Shown: positions 1 through 12,152 of the stretch, piece by piece | Layout: the number at the start of each line of letters is the position of its first letter | How positions within the stretch are numbered: position 1 is the first letter of the stretch | Assembly (NCBI GenBank): GCA_022385755.1 | Contig: MU278349.1 | Coordinates: forward strand, 558,001-622,000 | Reading direction: 5' to 3' | From: Trametopsis cervina | Lineage: Eukaryota; Basidiomycota; Agaricomycetes; Polyporales; Irpicaceae | Length of the DNA stretch: 64,000 nt | Position numbers and translations under genes: made by a program | Notes under the pieces: model-generated | Told to the model about the DNA's origin: nothing | Databases searched by the model: none | What the model saw: only the letters and a program-made list of their open reading frames with translations

Positions 1-1226
1 CTTGTGGTGCTTGTGCTGGCTTCCCCATTGGAAGACTGGGCAAGTGAGGAGAGATAGCGGCGCGAAGGGTGGTGAGGCGTGGGCCTTATATAAATGTCGA
101 GCGTTGGCTGCGGCAGTAGACGGGCAGACGCGGGTTGGAGGACGGAATGGTGGTGGAATGGGAAGGGGCGAGAGGAGAGGAGAGGCGACGGAGGCGGGGC
201 AGGGGAGCTGAGAGTTTTTAACGGCTTTCATGTTTGCGGGATAAAGGTGAGATGCAGAGAAGAGATCGCAGCGGCTGGGTGGCAGAAGTGATCGCATGCC
301 CGAGAAGATGGCTGGGCGTGACACAAAGGCCATTATAATTTGCGACAAAGATTGTCCGATCCGGCTGGGAAGGGAAGCGAGTCCCGCGTCCCCACTCAGC
401 CACGCGCCCGCTCCGCTCCTGGGTATTGCGTTTATTGCGTTTGTTCATACACACACTATAGTAAGTAGCTCACTCCAGTCAGCCCACTAGCACCGTTCAC
501 AGCGCTGCTAGGACCCATTGTTAGTGTGAATGACTAGTACAGTGCCACCTATCACGCAGGCAGGTGCATTTACATCCATCGCCCCTTTCTGCACGCCGCG
601 CAGGATGGACATCGTTGGGCCGTGGACTGGCCGTAAAAGGCCGACCGGGCTGCGTCGTGTCGCCTGGGTGTGCTGACACCGCTGAGCCTGGAAAGATTAC
701 GGTGCGCATGATGTGAGCAAATATACCCGCGTATTGTGCCGTAGTCATCGCTGCGGCCGGTGCCTGTTTTCTGCGTAAGACTCACAAGCTCAGTCACTCA
801 ATAGCCGCCGCCACATTATGTACCACAGCAAATCACCCCGAATCAAGCGGCCACGCTGCCCAGTCGCTGCCTCAGTCCGCTCGCATCCGCACACACACAG
901 CAGCGATGCAATCGTCTGGGTCTCATACTTGGATCTGTCCCAGACGTGTCCAGGACGGCGACTGACCGGCCCATCCTGCAACGCGTCTCACGCCCAGCTG
1001 CCCGCTTTCGCATCGCTTCCGTGTCAGTGCCTCGCAACGCATCCTCTGTGACGTACCCTTTTTGTGCACACCTGCGCTCGCGAGACATCCTTGTCCTGTC
1101 ACTCAAACAAGCTCTGTCGCTAGTAGCATGATGATGCATGTTTTATTGGTTGTGGTGCAGAAATACATAAATGCATGCAAAAGCGCAGAAACGAAAGCAA
1201 CAGGCAGCCGAAGCGATGGTCATGTT
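1..1226. other. left-end region without a recognised gene
   Basis: No reading frame here resembles a known protein, and no splice-linked set of exons was found. A TATATAAA-like stretch lies near position 86-93 and could belong to the promoter of a gene beginning outside the window. The part next to 1227 should hold the 3' untranslated region of the eS25 gene. Nothing else is supported. Confidence 0.5.
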
Positions 1227-1781
1227 TTAGTCAGTCCCCGCGCCGCTTGATCGTGCTGATAGGAGGAAACACAACAGCATGAGCTCATCAATCCCGAAAC
1301 AAGGACAAGATGTAACGTACTGTAGATCAATTGAGCGCTGTGGTGAACAATTCGCTTGATCAAGCCCTCCTTCTCCAGGTGGCGGATGGCAATACGTGCC
1401 AGCGAGCCGTTGATCTTCAGTCGCTCGATGAGGATGGACTGCGAGATGAAGCGGAAGGTGGGGGTCTCCTTGATGATACGGTCGTACAACGCCTTGTCAA
1501 GGGTGACGGCGTGCTGGGCCTTGTCCTTGACCTTTCCCTTCGACCACTTCTTCTTCTTGGCGGCCTTGCCGCCGCTCGACAATGTGGGGGCTGCCTTAGC
1601 TTTGGCCTAGAAAATTGCGAGAGCGGCAGTTAGCGATCTCGTGCCTGCGTTATCCGACCCGTGCCCAGTCCATCCAGCGTGTTGCGCTCGACCAGTCCGC
1701 CAATCCAACATACAGCACACCTCCAAGCGGTCTCCTGGACAGAGCTAGAGCACATTCGGGCATGAAAACGTTGCTCACCAT
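1227..1781 (-). CDS. RPS25: 40S ribosomal protein eS25
   Basis: Small-subunit ribosomal protein that acts in the cytoplasmic 40S subunit. Exons on the minus strand are 1779-1781, 1321-1606 and 1227-1255, giving 105 residues, the usual length for the family. The protein starts M-AKAKAAPTLSSGGKAAKKKK, has a lysine-rich N-terminus, and continues with the conserved core VTLDKALYDRII, FISQSILIERLKING and HSAQLIYT, ending in GAGTD. The first coding exon is the ATG alone, directly followed by the donor GTGAGC; the acceptor TAG at 1607-1608 restores the frame. The start is chosen because the N-terminal sequence after the intron matches the family and no other ATG is available. It is transcribed away from the glucosidase gene, from a short shared intergenic region. 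Identification is very secure; the one-codon exon follows from splice consensus and phase. Confidence 0.95.
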
Positions 1782-2005
1782 GGTCTTGAGGGCCTTTCGT
1801 CGATGTGGTCGCTGCTCTTCCCGCCGCGCCCATCTTACCGTGCAGGCCGCTTACATAATCAATACAAACGCCCAATCTTGATCACGTCGTCACGTTACAG
1901 CTACGATTGCAGTACGGGAACGTCGGGCGGCTAATTTCCCCGCCTTACACGTCGACCTTCTCATTGCCCGGTGCATTGAGCGCACCAAACAGCCTGTGAA
2001 GGAGT
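1782..2005. promoter_or_regulatory. shared divergent promoter region eS25 / glucosidase II beta
   Basis: This 224-bp segment separates two start codons pointing in opposite directions, so it must contain both core promoters and both 5' leaders. No clear TATA box is visible. Inferred from gene layout only. Confidence 0.5.
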
Positions 2006-4350
2006 ATGATTCCCTGGATAGTCCTTGCGCTTGCAGTGTCCCCGGCGCTCGCAGCCGTTGACAAGACCCACGGCGTCCCTCCGAACCTGGTCTCGAAATA
2101 TGTCCCGCTTAAGGCCGGTGCGAACCAGACCTGGAAGTGCCTCGATGGTTCGAAGGATATCAAGTGGTCTGCTGTGAACGACGACTATTGCGACTGCCCG
2201 GATGGCAGTGATGAGCCTGGTCAGTACTAGTCGTACGCGGAATGTGCATACATGGAACTACGAGCTGTGCTCACACACGTTCCCTGTCATACTTGCTATA
2301 GGTACTGGCGCCTGCACGAATACACGGTTCTACTGCAAGAACGAGGGACACGTTGGTGTATACATCCCTAGCTCGAGGGTCAATGATGGGCTATGCGGTG
2401 CGTATTGTGAACACCGGTTTACGTGCGGCACAGGGCTGAGATGCGCGCATTCCAGAAACGGAATGCTGTGATGGCTCGGACGAGAAGCCTGGCGTGTGCG
2501 CGAACAAATGCAAGGAGATAGGCGACGCGTACAGGGCAAAACAAGAGGCCGAGCGGAAACTACGGAAGACGGTACGTTTCCACACTCGCTTTCGGGTCGC
2601 CGCACATCTTCGTCACTCGTGATTGCTGAGGCGTATCGTTCATAGGGTTCAAAGATACGCTCGTCCTACATTGCGTTTGCGCAGAAGGAGAAGAAACGCC
2701 TTGAGGCTGAGCTTGCTGCTGCCGAGCAGGACATCGCTATCAAGGAGAAGGAAGTGAACCATCTCAGAGGTACGCTAGAGGCGTGAACTGTAGTATTCCA
2801 ATAGGCTGATTGTTTGTTATCCACCATACAGACCTTGTAGAGCGAACTGAATCACTTTCAGCCGCTGCGCTAGAACAGAAGAAGCAATCCCGTAGGTTCA
2901 TGCTTTTGTATATTCCTAGTGTGACGTTGAGCATGTATCCCCGCTAGCACTTTACCAAAATCTCCTCAAACACCATCATGCTCTCAAATCCCTCCAGAAG
3001 GAGTACAAGAAGCACCTCGAGCGCGAGCAATCGCTTGGGGATATCCTAAACACGCTTCGATCTGGATACAATCCAAACTACCAAGACATGGCCGTTCTCG
3101 ATGCCGTCCGCGGATGGGAATACCTCGCTGGCCTGCCTCATATCAACGACGTCGGCAAGGATCAAGAAGAGGACAATGTTGACGAAGAAGGGTCAGACGA
3201 CGTCGATTACGTCGGTGCGGCCGAGCCAGAACCGCTCGAGGAGGGCGCTTGGACCCCAGAACAGCTCGACAGCGATCTGGACGGGCTCTTGAACTCAAAC
3301 TATGAAACCCTGCTTCTAGAGCATGAGAAACATATCGGCGCACCCTCGACTGAGTCCCTGCGTACGTTCCATACATACCATACCATTCCTCATGCCCCTC
3401 CGTAAATGCATCCGCTGATTGACATCACGCTCCATACAGTCTTCGACTTTTCGGCATACATCCCGGACGCTCTACTCCCGCAATACGAGACTTTCCGTAA
3501 CACACTCGCATCATTCCTGAAACCGTTCGGCGTTATCAGTGGCGACGCAAACGATGGCGCGGCCGGTGAGCTTGTTCGGCAATTGGTATCAGCGTATCTT
3601 CATTTCACTCACGGGATTCCCATGCTCGCGGGCATAATATGCAGACGCGTCGCACGCGAAGCAGGCCCTAGACGACGCCGAATCCAAGCTGCGCACGGCC
3701 ACGAGTTCGAAGGACAAAGTCGCGGAGGATATCTCCAGACTGTCCGACCCCAAGTGGTTCGGCCGGGAAGGCGAATTCAAGAAGCTTGATGGGACTTGCC
3801 TTGAGAAAAATACCGGAGAGTGAGCCCGCCTTCGACGCTTGCGTTTTTCTGCGGGGTCAATGCTAATTAAATTCTCCTCGCTCGCCATAGCTACACATAT
3901 GAAGTGTGTCTGTTCGGCGAAGCCAAGCAGAAGCCCAACCACGGCGGGTCGACGTTCAGCCTCGGGTGGGTATTTCCCACTCTTATCATGTTGCACCGTC
4001 GTTCAATTCGTCATCGTACCTTAATATAGACACTTCGCGCACTGGAACGACGCGTCCGGCGTGCCCGTCGGTTCGCCGCAGTATTACAGCACGCAATCCT
4101 ACACGCGTGGCACGAGGTGCTGGAACGGTCCTGAGCGGAACGTCAAGGTGCGCTAACTGTTCTACCTGAGCCGACACCCGATAGTTTCACTGACCACCTG
4201 ACGTCCCTTTAGCTCGTCTGGAGCTGCGGGCCTGAGAACGCGTTGCTCAGTGTGCAGGAACTCGAGAAGTGCGAGTACCAGTTCACGGGCACGTCGCCCG
4301 CGCTGTGCTTGCCTCCTGATGCGGATGCTGGCAAGCGGGATGAACTTTAG
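2006..4350 (+). CDS. GTB1: glucosidase II regulatory (beta) subunit
   Basis: Non-catalytic subunit of ER glucosidase II, which trims glucose from N-glycans during the calnexin quality-control cycle. Eleven exons (2006-2219, 2302-2397, 2456-2571, 2646-2769, 2832-2891, 2948-3361, 3440-3565, 3645-3819, 3891-3965, 4030-4147, 4213-4350) join in phase to 551 residues, typical for the family. Visible parts are a signal peptide (MIPWIVLALAVSPALA), two Cys-rich LDL-receptor-A-like segments with CDCPDGSDE and CCDGSDE, a coiled-coil rich in Lys and Glu, an acidic stretch, and a C-terminal mannose-6-phosphate-receptor homology domain containing YEVCLFGEAKQKPNHGG, FAHWND and RCWNGPER. The protein ends in KRDEL, an ER-retrieval signal of the KDEL/HDEL type, which fits lumenal residence. 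Complete, with no breaks. The divergent neighbour is eS25. Confidence 0.95.
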
Positions 4351-5416
4351 AGTTGGATATGAGTTGCCTACATTTAACTGTATTGTTTATTTCTACTGGA
4401 TGTTCTGCTACAGGTCCCCAAACAGCCTCACGGCTTCCCACAGGTAAGGAAAATGGTTTGAAGAGAGGCCATCTGTGCTGCTGGATTGAAGGGTAAATTT
4501 GAGTGGCATTTACAGCAGCTTTCCTCAATATAGCATGCCTGCAGTCCATGACCTTGTGGCTATCTACTGCTTGGTATTAGCAATGCCTTTACTAGTTATT
4601 GTCTTAGCATTGCACTTGATAGCAAAGTTTAAACATATACATATTTAACAAAGCTGATAGTTCAGGACAATCTGCTGCTATTATACATACACATAATGTG
4701 CACAACATCATCTTAATGCATTATGGATATTTGGTGAAATGTACAAGATGATAAAACAAAATCTTATGTCAGGTAGTAGATAGTGTAGATAACACAATAC
4801 ATTACAGAATTTCATATGTAGCAATGCTTCTTACTGAAGAGCTTCAGGGCTGAGATTTGGCTGCATCAGTGTATTGCCTTTTATGGTAATCATGATCATG
4901 TGACTGTGGGAAAGTTTGATCTTGTTGTAATGTTTTGCTTTGTTTGTTTGATACAAACAAATGGGCAATATAGTATAAAGGTCAGAGAGTGTTGCTAAGT
5001 CCTTCATCATCTCTTCGTCAACCTCTTCAACTTGTCTTTGTGAATTTCTTTACCTGTTCTGTAAGTTATTCAGCTTTTACCAGCTACATATATAAGTTTA
5101 ATGTTCAATCTGAAATTGCCAGACTGTTGCTAACCTCTGTAAGTTCTGAATGACACTGTGGCTTGTTGAAAAGAAAAGCTCAAACGTAACACATATGTCT
5201 CACAGATGAGCAATTCTTCCATCTTAATCTTGAGTGCTTCACCTGTTCTAGTGCACACAGTTGATAGTGAGTTAACATGCAGCAAATCATTTCAAGTGAA
5301 AAAGCACTAATATATATGAGTAGACAGATACAAGACCAATAGAAGTGCATCTAAGGTATAAATATGCTGTCTCTATTGCTCAATTGCTTTTGCTTATATG
5401 AAGGTAGACATCAGCC
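4351..5416. other. A+T-rich intergenic block
   Basis: Directly after the GTB1 stop codon the base composition falls sharply, to roughly one third G+C by eye around 4600-5350, against more than half in the rest of the window. It holds a TATAAAG motif near 4974 followed about 25-50 bases later by a CT-rich run (about 5000-5040), which looks like a fungal TATA/initiator arrangement for the next gene. No conserved coding sequence, terminal repeats or target-site duplication could be recognised. The 3' untranslated region of GTB1 must lie in its first part. Confidence 0.5.
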
Positions 5417-6703
5417 ATGAATCAGCTTCAGCCATCATCATGGACAGCTCTTATTACTTCAAATGACGATTCTGAGGATGAACTCAATATATTGCCTGAC
5501 CTCAGTCAATCCAGAAGATCTACCAGCACCAAACTTCTTTCTGGCAGGCAGAGTATTATGAAGCCCTTGACAGCTAGACATGCCTCCTCCAGCAGTGGCC
5601 CGCAGCAACAACTGATGACATCATATTTTGCCATTCAAGGTATTACTTCTTTCTCAGCTTGCTTTTCTGCCAATTCCTGGATATCAACCTCATATCTTGC
5701 AATCATAGCACATTCATCACCAAATAGTATTCCTGTAATTTCAAGTGACCCTCCATCATCCTCAAATTTCCAGATACCAATCAAGCACAGAAGTACCCCT
5801 TCAAGTGTGTCAAGACCAGCCAGCCCCAGTACATCTGTCATTTCTATCAGTCCTGAGCCTACAGAGGTGCCCCATCTTCTCCACTCCAACCCAAACACCA
5901 AGCAATTCTTAAGCCTAGCAGATGCCCTCAACAACACATTCCAGCAGAACAGCCAGGCCTCTGGAAAGCCATCCTTGAGCACATCACGGCCATTGGTGCC
6001 TCTGCCATCCCGTGCCAGGCAGATTCCTCCGAAGAAGTTGAACGAAGGCACCACCAGCCGCAATGGACGAGAGCTCAGGCAGACCGTCGCTCGCATCGAC
6101 GCTACAGCGGCTACACGGGAGACGAACGACATTATCGATAGCCGACTTGAGACGCAGGAGCTCCCAGTATTGTTCCGTCGCACAGCGTCCGTGCACGCGC
6201 CGGAGTTATACGCCGCCCAAGAGGCGACCATGCAGAGACAGATTGAGAGGTGGCTGGCCGATCCGAGCGGAACGGCGCACGGTAGCGCGAAAGGCAAGGA
6301 ACGTGAGCAGCCACAATGGAAGGGCTACACGATGCCACGGTATAGCGAGGCCGGGCTGTACAAGAGACGGCTGGACGAATTGTTGGGTCCTGGTGATATG
6401 CTGCGAGGACTTGGGAAGCCACCGACGGTGAGTCCTTGTCCTGTTGGGGTGACTCGTGCCTGCGTCGCCTATACGTCAGGCAGATAGCCTCTGATTTTCG
6501 CCCAATACTGATTTCCGTCTGCCCATCCTCAGGCGCAGAGACCCTTGGCAGATAAGGAGTCAGATATGGACGTCGAGATGGATGATGCTCAAGGCGAGAC
6601 GACCGATGGAGAGACGACAAAGTTCGACACGATTCGGCGACGTCGGCAGATCGAGGAAGGTGGAGAGCGCGTTTCCGTCTTGCGTCTGGAGGAGGGCATG
6701 TGA
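5417..6703 (+). CDS. unrecognised Ser-rich protein, compositionally split gene
   Basis: Not recognised. The model uses exons 5417-6427 and 6533-6703 (donor GTGAGT, acceptor CTCAG), in phase, giving 393 residues. An additional intron starting at 5639 (GTATTA) cannot be excluded. The first 200 residues are rich in Ser, Thr and Pro and look disordered. The C-terminal half has a charged helical part (YAAQEATMQRQIERWLAD, YSEAGLYKRRLDELLG) and an acidic tail (DMDVEMDD) ending in a basic RRRRQIEEGG segment. The 5' half is A+T-rich with A/T-ending codons, while sequence after about 6050 returns to the G+C-rich codon use of the neighbours. A continuous frame over 1 kb and a clean consensus intron argue for a real gene. 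The start codon is the first ATG downstream of the possible promoter near 4974-5040 and is uncertain. Confidence 0.55.
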
Positions 6704-7247
6704 GAAAACATGGCGCTGTTATTGTTATCGCAATTGGACACATACCAGAGTGTGAATTTATCCATTAATATTAGGTCGCAGCGCGGTCTTCTTTCTGTAT
6801 ATGATCTGGTTGAACAAATAGAACGTGAGAGCATTGGAGACGGAGAGATAATCATGCCTGTGATAATTGCGGTCCGGCAGACACACGCGGAGATCTGCAG
6901 TTAACGAAACCGTTTGATTTACTAATAAAAGACAGAATATACAGTACGCTGATATGATAGCAATAACAGTCCTCGACCTCTTTCGGAAGACCAAACCCTG
7001 ACCGAAGGGGTAAGGGGAGAATCCACGAGGCTATTATTAATAATACAACGTCCAAAGCAATGCGTACAGGCGGACCGACCGTGAAAAGAGACGTGAAGAA
7101 GAGTGCAGAGGTATCGATGTCGGTGTAGTGAATTGACTGGCTCTAGTAATGATGATGCATCTATGGTGTGCGTCGGCTTCAAAATGGGTGGCTGGGGGCT
7201 AGTCGCATGAGGGAACAGGGACATACTGTACGGGCAGATCCCGCTGC
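6704..7247. other. intergenic region between convergent genes
   Basis: This stretch separates two genes whose 3' ends face each other, so it should contain both 3' untranslated regions and transcription terminators. No conserved coding sequence was seen. Confidence 0.5.
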
Positions 7248-8760
7248 CTATGGGCTCATCATCCGGTAGTCGCGGAGAGCAGATTCGCCGGGAGTATGCG
7301 ACCCCGCTCCATAACCGTCTTCGCCGCGATCGCCGTCGTCCGTTAGAATCGAGTCTGTGTCGCTGGTACTGTGCAAGCTCATCGTCTCCGATGAAGCTGA
7401 TGAATGCGCAGGACGAATCGTCGGCTCATCGTCAGTAGAGCTATCGAAGTCCGTTCCAGTCTCGCTCGCCGCATCCGAGGTTGACGCGGCTGAATACACG
7501 CTGGAGTACGAACTCGAGGATCGACGGTACAATGTGCGTGGGCCGACCTGCGGCGTTTCGCTCGATTGGCCGCGTGCGTCACTTGTATCGAACGTGCTTG
7601 AAGGAGTAGCTGCTCGGTGCACATCCAAAGAACCCATGAGTTTGGAAGGACCTGCAGGGGAAAGTTCACTGGGAGGGATAGGGGAAGGTGACGGGGTAGA
7701 ATCGGATGAGTGGCTGGAGAAATGGATAAGTTGCTCCGCGTAGCGTTGCATCTCGCCGGTGGATATCATTAAAGAGAAGTTGTTGAGTAATAGGAATTGA
7801 AGCTCTAGTTGATTCAGCTCATCCTGCGGTAAACCTCCGACCTAAAAGCGACGCATTATGTAAGGGGGTGTGGTTCCAAAGATGACCAACGAGACTTACT
7901 TTAGCGTACCGCGAATTAGTGTAGAACACGTCACTGAAGAACTTGCTGGCCACAGTAACTCCAGCGATGACTAGCCGGTGAATGTTGTAGGAATCGATGA
8001 TAAAAGGTCGTCCACAGGCCTCTTTCGCCAATCTCGACATACGATCGAAATAGACCAGAAGCGACAGGAATACCTCATTGCTGGCCGGACAATATCGCAG
8101 AATCCTCAGAAGATACGCCTCTAGTGAGATAGTGGGAATATTGCGTGCGTGAAAAGTGAGGGACATATTGCTACCAAGCGCGGTTTTAGACGCTGTGGTG
8201 AGCGTGTGCCATATAGGAGGGCGTTGGGCCTCGGTCATCGAGGTATAGGGCATATTGAGCGGATGTGATTGGGGGTGATGAGGTGACTGCACATCTCGCC
8301 CCGTTATGTTATCGTTCGTGGTAGCAATTTGTGTGAGGAGCGAAGCGAGTAGACGCAGGAGGTCCTGGGAATCGTATGTGTGGATATCGATCTCCCTAGC
8401 TTCCAACTCTGATCGTGGGAGGGCTACGCTATCTTGTGACGGTGTGCGGTGTGCGTAAGAGGGGTTCTCTACATGAAGGCCATCCCCGTTTTGGCGAGAA
8501 GAGGAGGGTAGAGGATGATGTGGCTGGGAGACTAGAGACCCAGACCGCTGAAACTGCGAGGAGTCTTCCTGCGTGGAAGAATGAGTTTGAGCCGGGGCCG
8601 TCACGTTGAATGATGTAGAGGCTGAAGAGGCGACTGGGGCCGAGTATGAAGGGGTCCTACGAGATGAGATTCGCGAGGGACGAGCAGAAGTTGTAGAGGT
8701 AGACGGCTGGGCGTATGCGATGGCGGTGTGTTGCTGTATTGGCGGTGCCAAAGCGAGCAT
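7248..8760 (-). CDS. Pho80/Pcl-family cyclin
   Basis: Cyclin that would activate a Pho85-type cyclin-dependent kinase in phosphate, polarity or cell-cycle signalling. Exons 7900-8760 and 7841 down to 7248 join in phase to 484 residues. The first 210 residues are Ser/Thr/Pro-rich and probably disordered. The cyclin box follows from about residue 213 to 327: ISLEAYLLRILRYCPAS, FLSLLVYFDRMS, FIIDSYNIHRLVIAGV and SKFFSDVFYTNSRYAKVGG, then LNQLELQFLLLNNFSLMI. The intron interrupts the box after RYAK. The C-terminal 150 residues are again Ser/Asp-rich. The SKFFSDVFYTN and ELNQLE-type motifs are characteristic of the PHO80-like (PF08613) branch rather than of B-type cyclins. Which kinase it serves cannot be told from sequence. 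Confidence 0.88.
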
Positions 8761-10069
8761 GCTTGTACTTGGAAAGCGTGGAGATGCAGATGGAGGGTAA
8801 AGTCAAGCAGAGCAGGCAATGACGAGGATGATTGGGGGATACTTAAATCGTCAGAATCGCAGTCGGTGGTGTCTGGCAGAAAAAAGGCAAGAGGGCGGGG
8901 CGCGGGAGCATGTTTAGCTTTGCTGTCACGTCACACACATCACACGTGCAATACAGGCGCTTCCCCGCCATCGTCTCATCTCGACCGCCACATCCAACGT
9001 TTACCAGTCTACACGGCCTCGCATGCTTATTGCCTAAAGGTTATCCACGTCGCGTGCGAAGCCACCACCGTTATGCTAGACCATACCCACTATGGTCCCC
9101 TCCGCTACTGTTGTGACAGCAGTACTAGAATGTGCTTTGTCCCCTGCAACGCCGTCTGGTAGTGTGTCTTACCCACATCCGCAGTAGGTCTTAACTTTTC
9201 ACCATTGCGCCCATCTGATTTTTGTTTATATCTGCTCGTGCTCCGGAGTAGCTACCAAATCAGCGGTCTAGCTGCTTGCCACTGCATGACTGCGGTTTCT
9301 GTACTCACTGGCCCGCTATCAAACGTTTCGAATTCACAAACCATAGCCGATTCCTCTTGTACGTGCTCTGGTGACCATTGCATGACATTCACAATTGCAG
9401 CGGAATAGTTGGGATAATGTCGGACTCCTTATCATTCTACGAACCCGTACTTTGTCACCCGCAAGGTCATAGCCATGCGTGAGGTGTATGTGAAGACAGG
9501 AGGACAACTACGCCGCGGGGAAACGTACTACGCCCAAGCACATTCTGATCAACACTTAAGCCGCTGCGCCCATCTTCCGAGAACACCATGCGTACTATCC
9601 GGTTTCACGCCGTTACCACCTATCATACCGAGGTCCGTCACACCTGTGCACGTACCTTCCGCCGGACTACGTCAGCAGCTGAACTGCTGAAAAGTCGACG
9701 AAGTGTACATTATGCCGAAAATTCAGCTTCGGTACCTGCGCCCGCACCCTAGTGACGGATCATGTTTGCAGCAATACCAATTAAGGTCCGGGACGCAACT
9801 GGAGAAATGCCCAGTGGAACGCGTGTCGCAAGGAACGGAAGTGAAGTCGGAATTGAGGGATCCGAAATCTGCGTAGCTGGTTCTTGAACAACTCTGGCGC
9901 ATATACTCATGTCTGTTCACTCGTATGGCCCCTTATATGTCACTCATGCGTATCAAGCTTCCCGCGCGATAGACCCGTACATTAACAGCGTTCCTAATGA
10001 ATCAAAAATATAACCACCTAAATGTCTGACTCTGAATGACGAATGCTAAAACTGATAAAGCGTTCCAAA
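8761..10069. other. intergenic region, no gene recognised
   Basis: About 1.3 kb between the cyclin start codon and the Swd1 stop codon, both genes on the minus strand. It must contain the cyclin promoter and the Swd1 3' end. Short open frames occur, but none shows a conserved motif or splice-consistent extension. Confidence 0.45.
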
Positions 10070-11934
10070 CTACAGCATCTCAGACTCTTCCTCCATCAGA
10101 ATCTTGAACTTCCACCCAGGTAAATCATCGTCTGGCTCGTCGTCTGCCCAAGCGATATCTTCATCGTCCTCCGCGTTCCACTTCCAATAATCTCCAACCT
10201 TCTCTTCTTCGATACCTAGCACATCCACTTCTTCCTCTTCTGCCTTCTCTTTGCGCATCGCCAGTTCGTTTTCGTCTTCCTATAAGCAAGTAAGAATGAC
10301 GCTTAAGCCAACCATCAAAAAAAAGAATGCGTGAGATCGTGTTCTCACAATATCGAACTCGTCTTCCCGTTCTTCATACTCAACATTCTCATCGACCTCC
10401 TCAAACCCACCCGCAAAAGCACCCCACCGCTCCGGGATCGGACAGTGCCAAATGAGCACATTTCCCTCTTTCGTTGTTGAGGCTATCGCCGGCTTCGACG
10501 GATGCCACTACGATGCGCCGTCAGTATCCAGCCTCTCGCACAAAAATGGCCTTTCTTACATGCACGTGGAGAAGAGGCTCGCGTCCGCCATCGAGCGTGC
10601 TCGCAAATTGGCCGTCGTTCGTGATATCCCATATGTATATCTTGTGCGCCGCGTTGTCTGCGGCACCTACAAACAAGCATCGTCAGCCACCCAAAGCACG
10701 GTGTCAATTCCGGGATGGCGGGAGACTCACCGCCTGCTAGGAACTCTCCATCCGGGCTATATGACATTGAGTGCCACGCAACCTTGTTGATGGGGTCGCT
10801 GAAGCGGTATGTAGGTTCAAGTTCTTGCTCGATGTATGAACCGTCCGCGGACGGGGGCGCATATAGTGGGAGGTTGAATTGACGGAGTGTTCGATCGGAC
10901 GAATTTGTAACCAGCCGTCTGGTGCCGGGATGAGATGTGGTGGAATGAAGAATGAGAGGAGAGCTCACCGTCCATTCTTTGCGAAATCGAGGCCTTTGAT
11001 TGTTCCAGCTCCTGATATTCTGTGTCGTGCGATCATCTGTGTGTACAATAAGCATGATGTTATGGTAGGCAGAGATGGGAATGATAATATCATACCGTTT
11101 TTGTTCGCGTATTGAATACCAGTATATGGCTTGCCGCCGTGCCCATAAAGACATGCTTCCCCGATGGGTCGAAACGCGCAACAGTCAACGCCGACCTACA
11201 CAAAAGGTGTCAATTATGCTGAGGTAATCCCAGCCATCTGTTCCGACCTTGGCTTGTTCATCTGAGACTCATACTCAGTTTCATCTTCGACCTCACACAA
11301 CTCGACCCTCATCGATCGATACTTCTTCCTCATATCGACGAGATATGCATCGCCTGCGCTGAGCAAGACGAGCAGTATTTGGCTGCAGGCCACCATCCGC
11401 TCAGCTGCAACCCCTTTCTCCCAAAACATTAAACGCACGCACCTATTCCGCGGATGGAACGACGCCGACGCAACAGGCGCATCAAACCTCACAGTCGTCT
11501 TCTTCTTCGGCGGGTCCGTATCCGACGCCAGGTCCCACACAACCACATTCCAGTCTTTCGACGCAGTCAGCACATATCTTGAGTTCCTCGACCAGCTATC
11601 CAAGGGGGTGTGCGCAGTTCGTTCCTACATCACTCACAGCAGCAACCGAGGGAGAACAGCCACGCACTCGACACTGGTCACGCCCTTGACGTGCCCCTCC
11701 AGCCACCGTACGGTCGACTTTGTGTTGAGGTCCCAGATGCGCGCGGAACCGTCTGGGCGGCCTGCAGCTACGAATCGACCTGAGGGGTCGAACTTTGCGA
11801 AAGAGGCTCCGGAGTGGAAGGAGGTTTGGACGGCGGTGGGGTAGGTGATGTTGAAGGGGTCTGGTAGAGGCAATGTGTTAGACTTTTGGGCATCTGGTGA
11901 AAGAACAATCCTTACTAGTAAGATTTCCGTTCAT
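10070..11934 (-). CDS. SWD1: COMPASS complex WD40 subunit Swd1 (RbBP5 homologue)
   Basis: Scaffold subunit of the Set1/COMPASS histone H3 lysine-4 methyltransferase in the nucleus. Ten exons on the minus strand (11916-11934, 11668-11860, 11443-11595, 11248-11382, 11096-11195, 10969-11036, 10731-10918, 10560-10666, 10349-10507, 10070-10279) join in phase to 443 residues. It begins MNGNLTNPFN. WD40 repeats are visible in RPDGSARIWDLNTKS, VDWSRNSRYVLTASKDW-VVVWDL, RFDPSGKHVFMGTAAS and KIYIWDI. RbBP5-type signatures are FHPRN, ISGAGTIKGLDF and LVTNSSDRTLRQFNLP. An acidic C-terminus follows (EDEFDIEDENELA, EEEEVDVLGIEEEK). The first exon has only 19 coding bases; its start was chosen because the 53-nt intron after it has a CTAAC branch site and restores the family N-terminus. 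It is divergent from TTI2. Confidence 0.93.
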
Positions 11935-12152
11935 TGTGTAGCCTCTTCAGATCAGCATGAGTTAGCGGGAGCCTCAGACGAGTGGATCAATGCCACAATC
12001 AAGTTGCAGTGGCGCTCAGAATCCCGTCGTAAGGCGTCTCTGATGCGTGGGAATCCCGATCAGCATCACACGCCACAAAGCCTTTGCACCCTAATTGGGA
12101 GCAGACTCATTGCGTCTCTCTCACTTGCTCTCACTTCTCTTTCATACGCGAC
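11935..12152. promoter_or_regulatory. shared divergent promoter region SWD1 / TTI2
   Basis: The 218 bp between two opposite start codons must hold both promoters. This pairs a chromatin regulator with a PIKK-chaperone cofactor. No individual motif is assigned. Confidence 0.5.

Noticed and set aside
5635..6297. 220-codon minus-strand frame opposite the gene at 5417-6703
   Set aside because: Antisense shadow of the plus-strand frame; no motif and no splice support.
11658..11667. Later GTGAGT donor for Swd1 exon 2, adding about ten residues
   Set aside because: The earlier GTGCGT donor yields the uninterrupted WD40 sequence SVDWSRNSRY expected for the family.
11871..11934. A 22-nt intron or a TTG start for Swd1
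   Set aside because: A 53-nt intron with a CTAAC branch site and ACCAG acceptor gives the expected N-terminus; the alternatives need an impossible short intron or non-ATG start.
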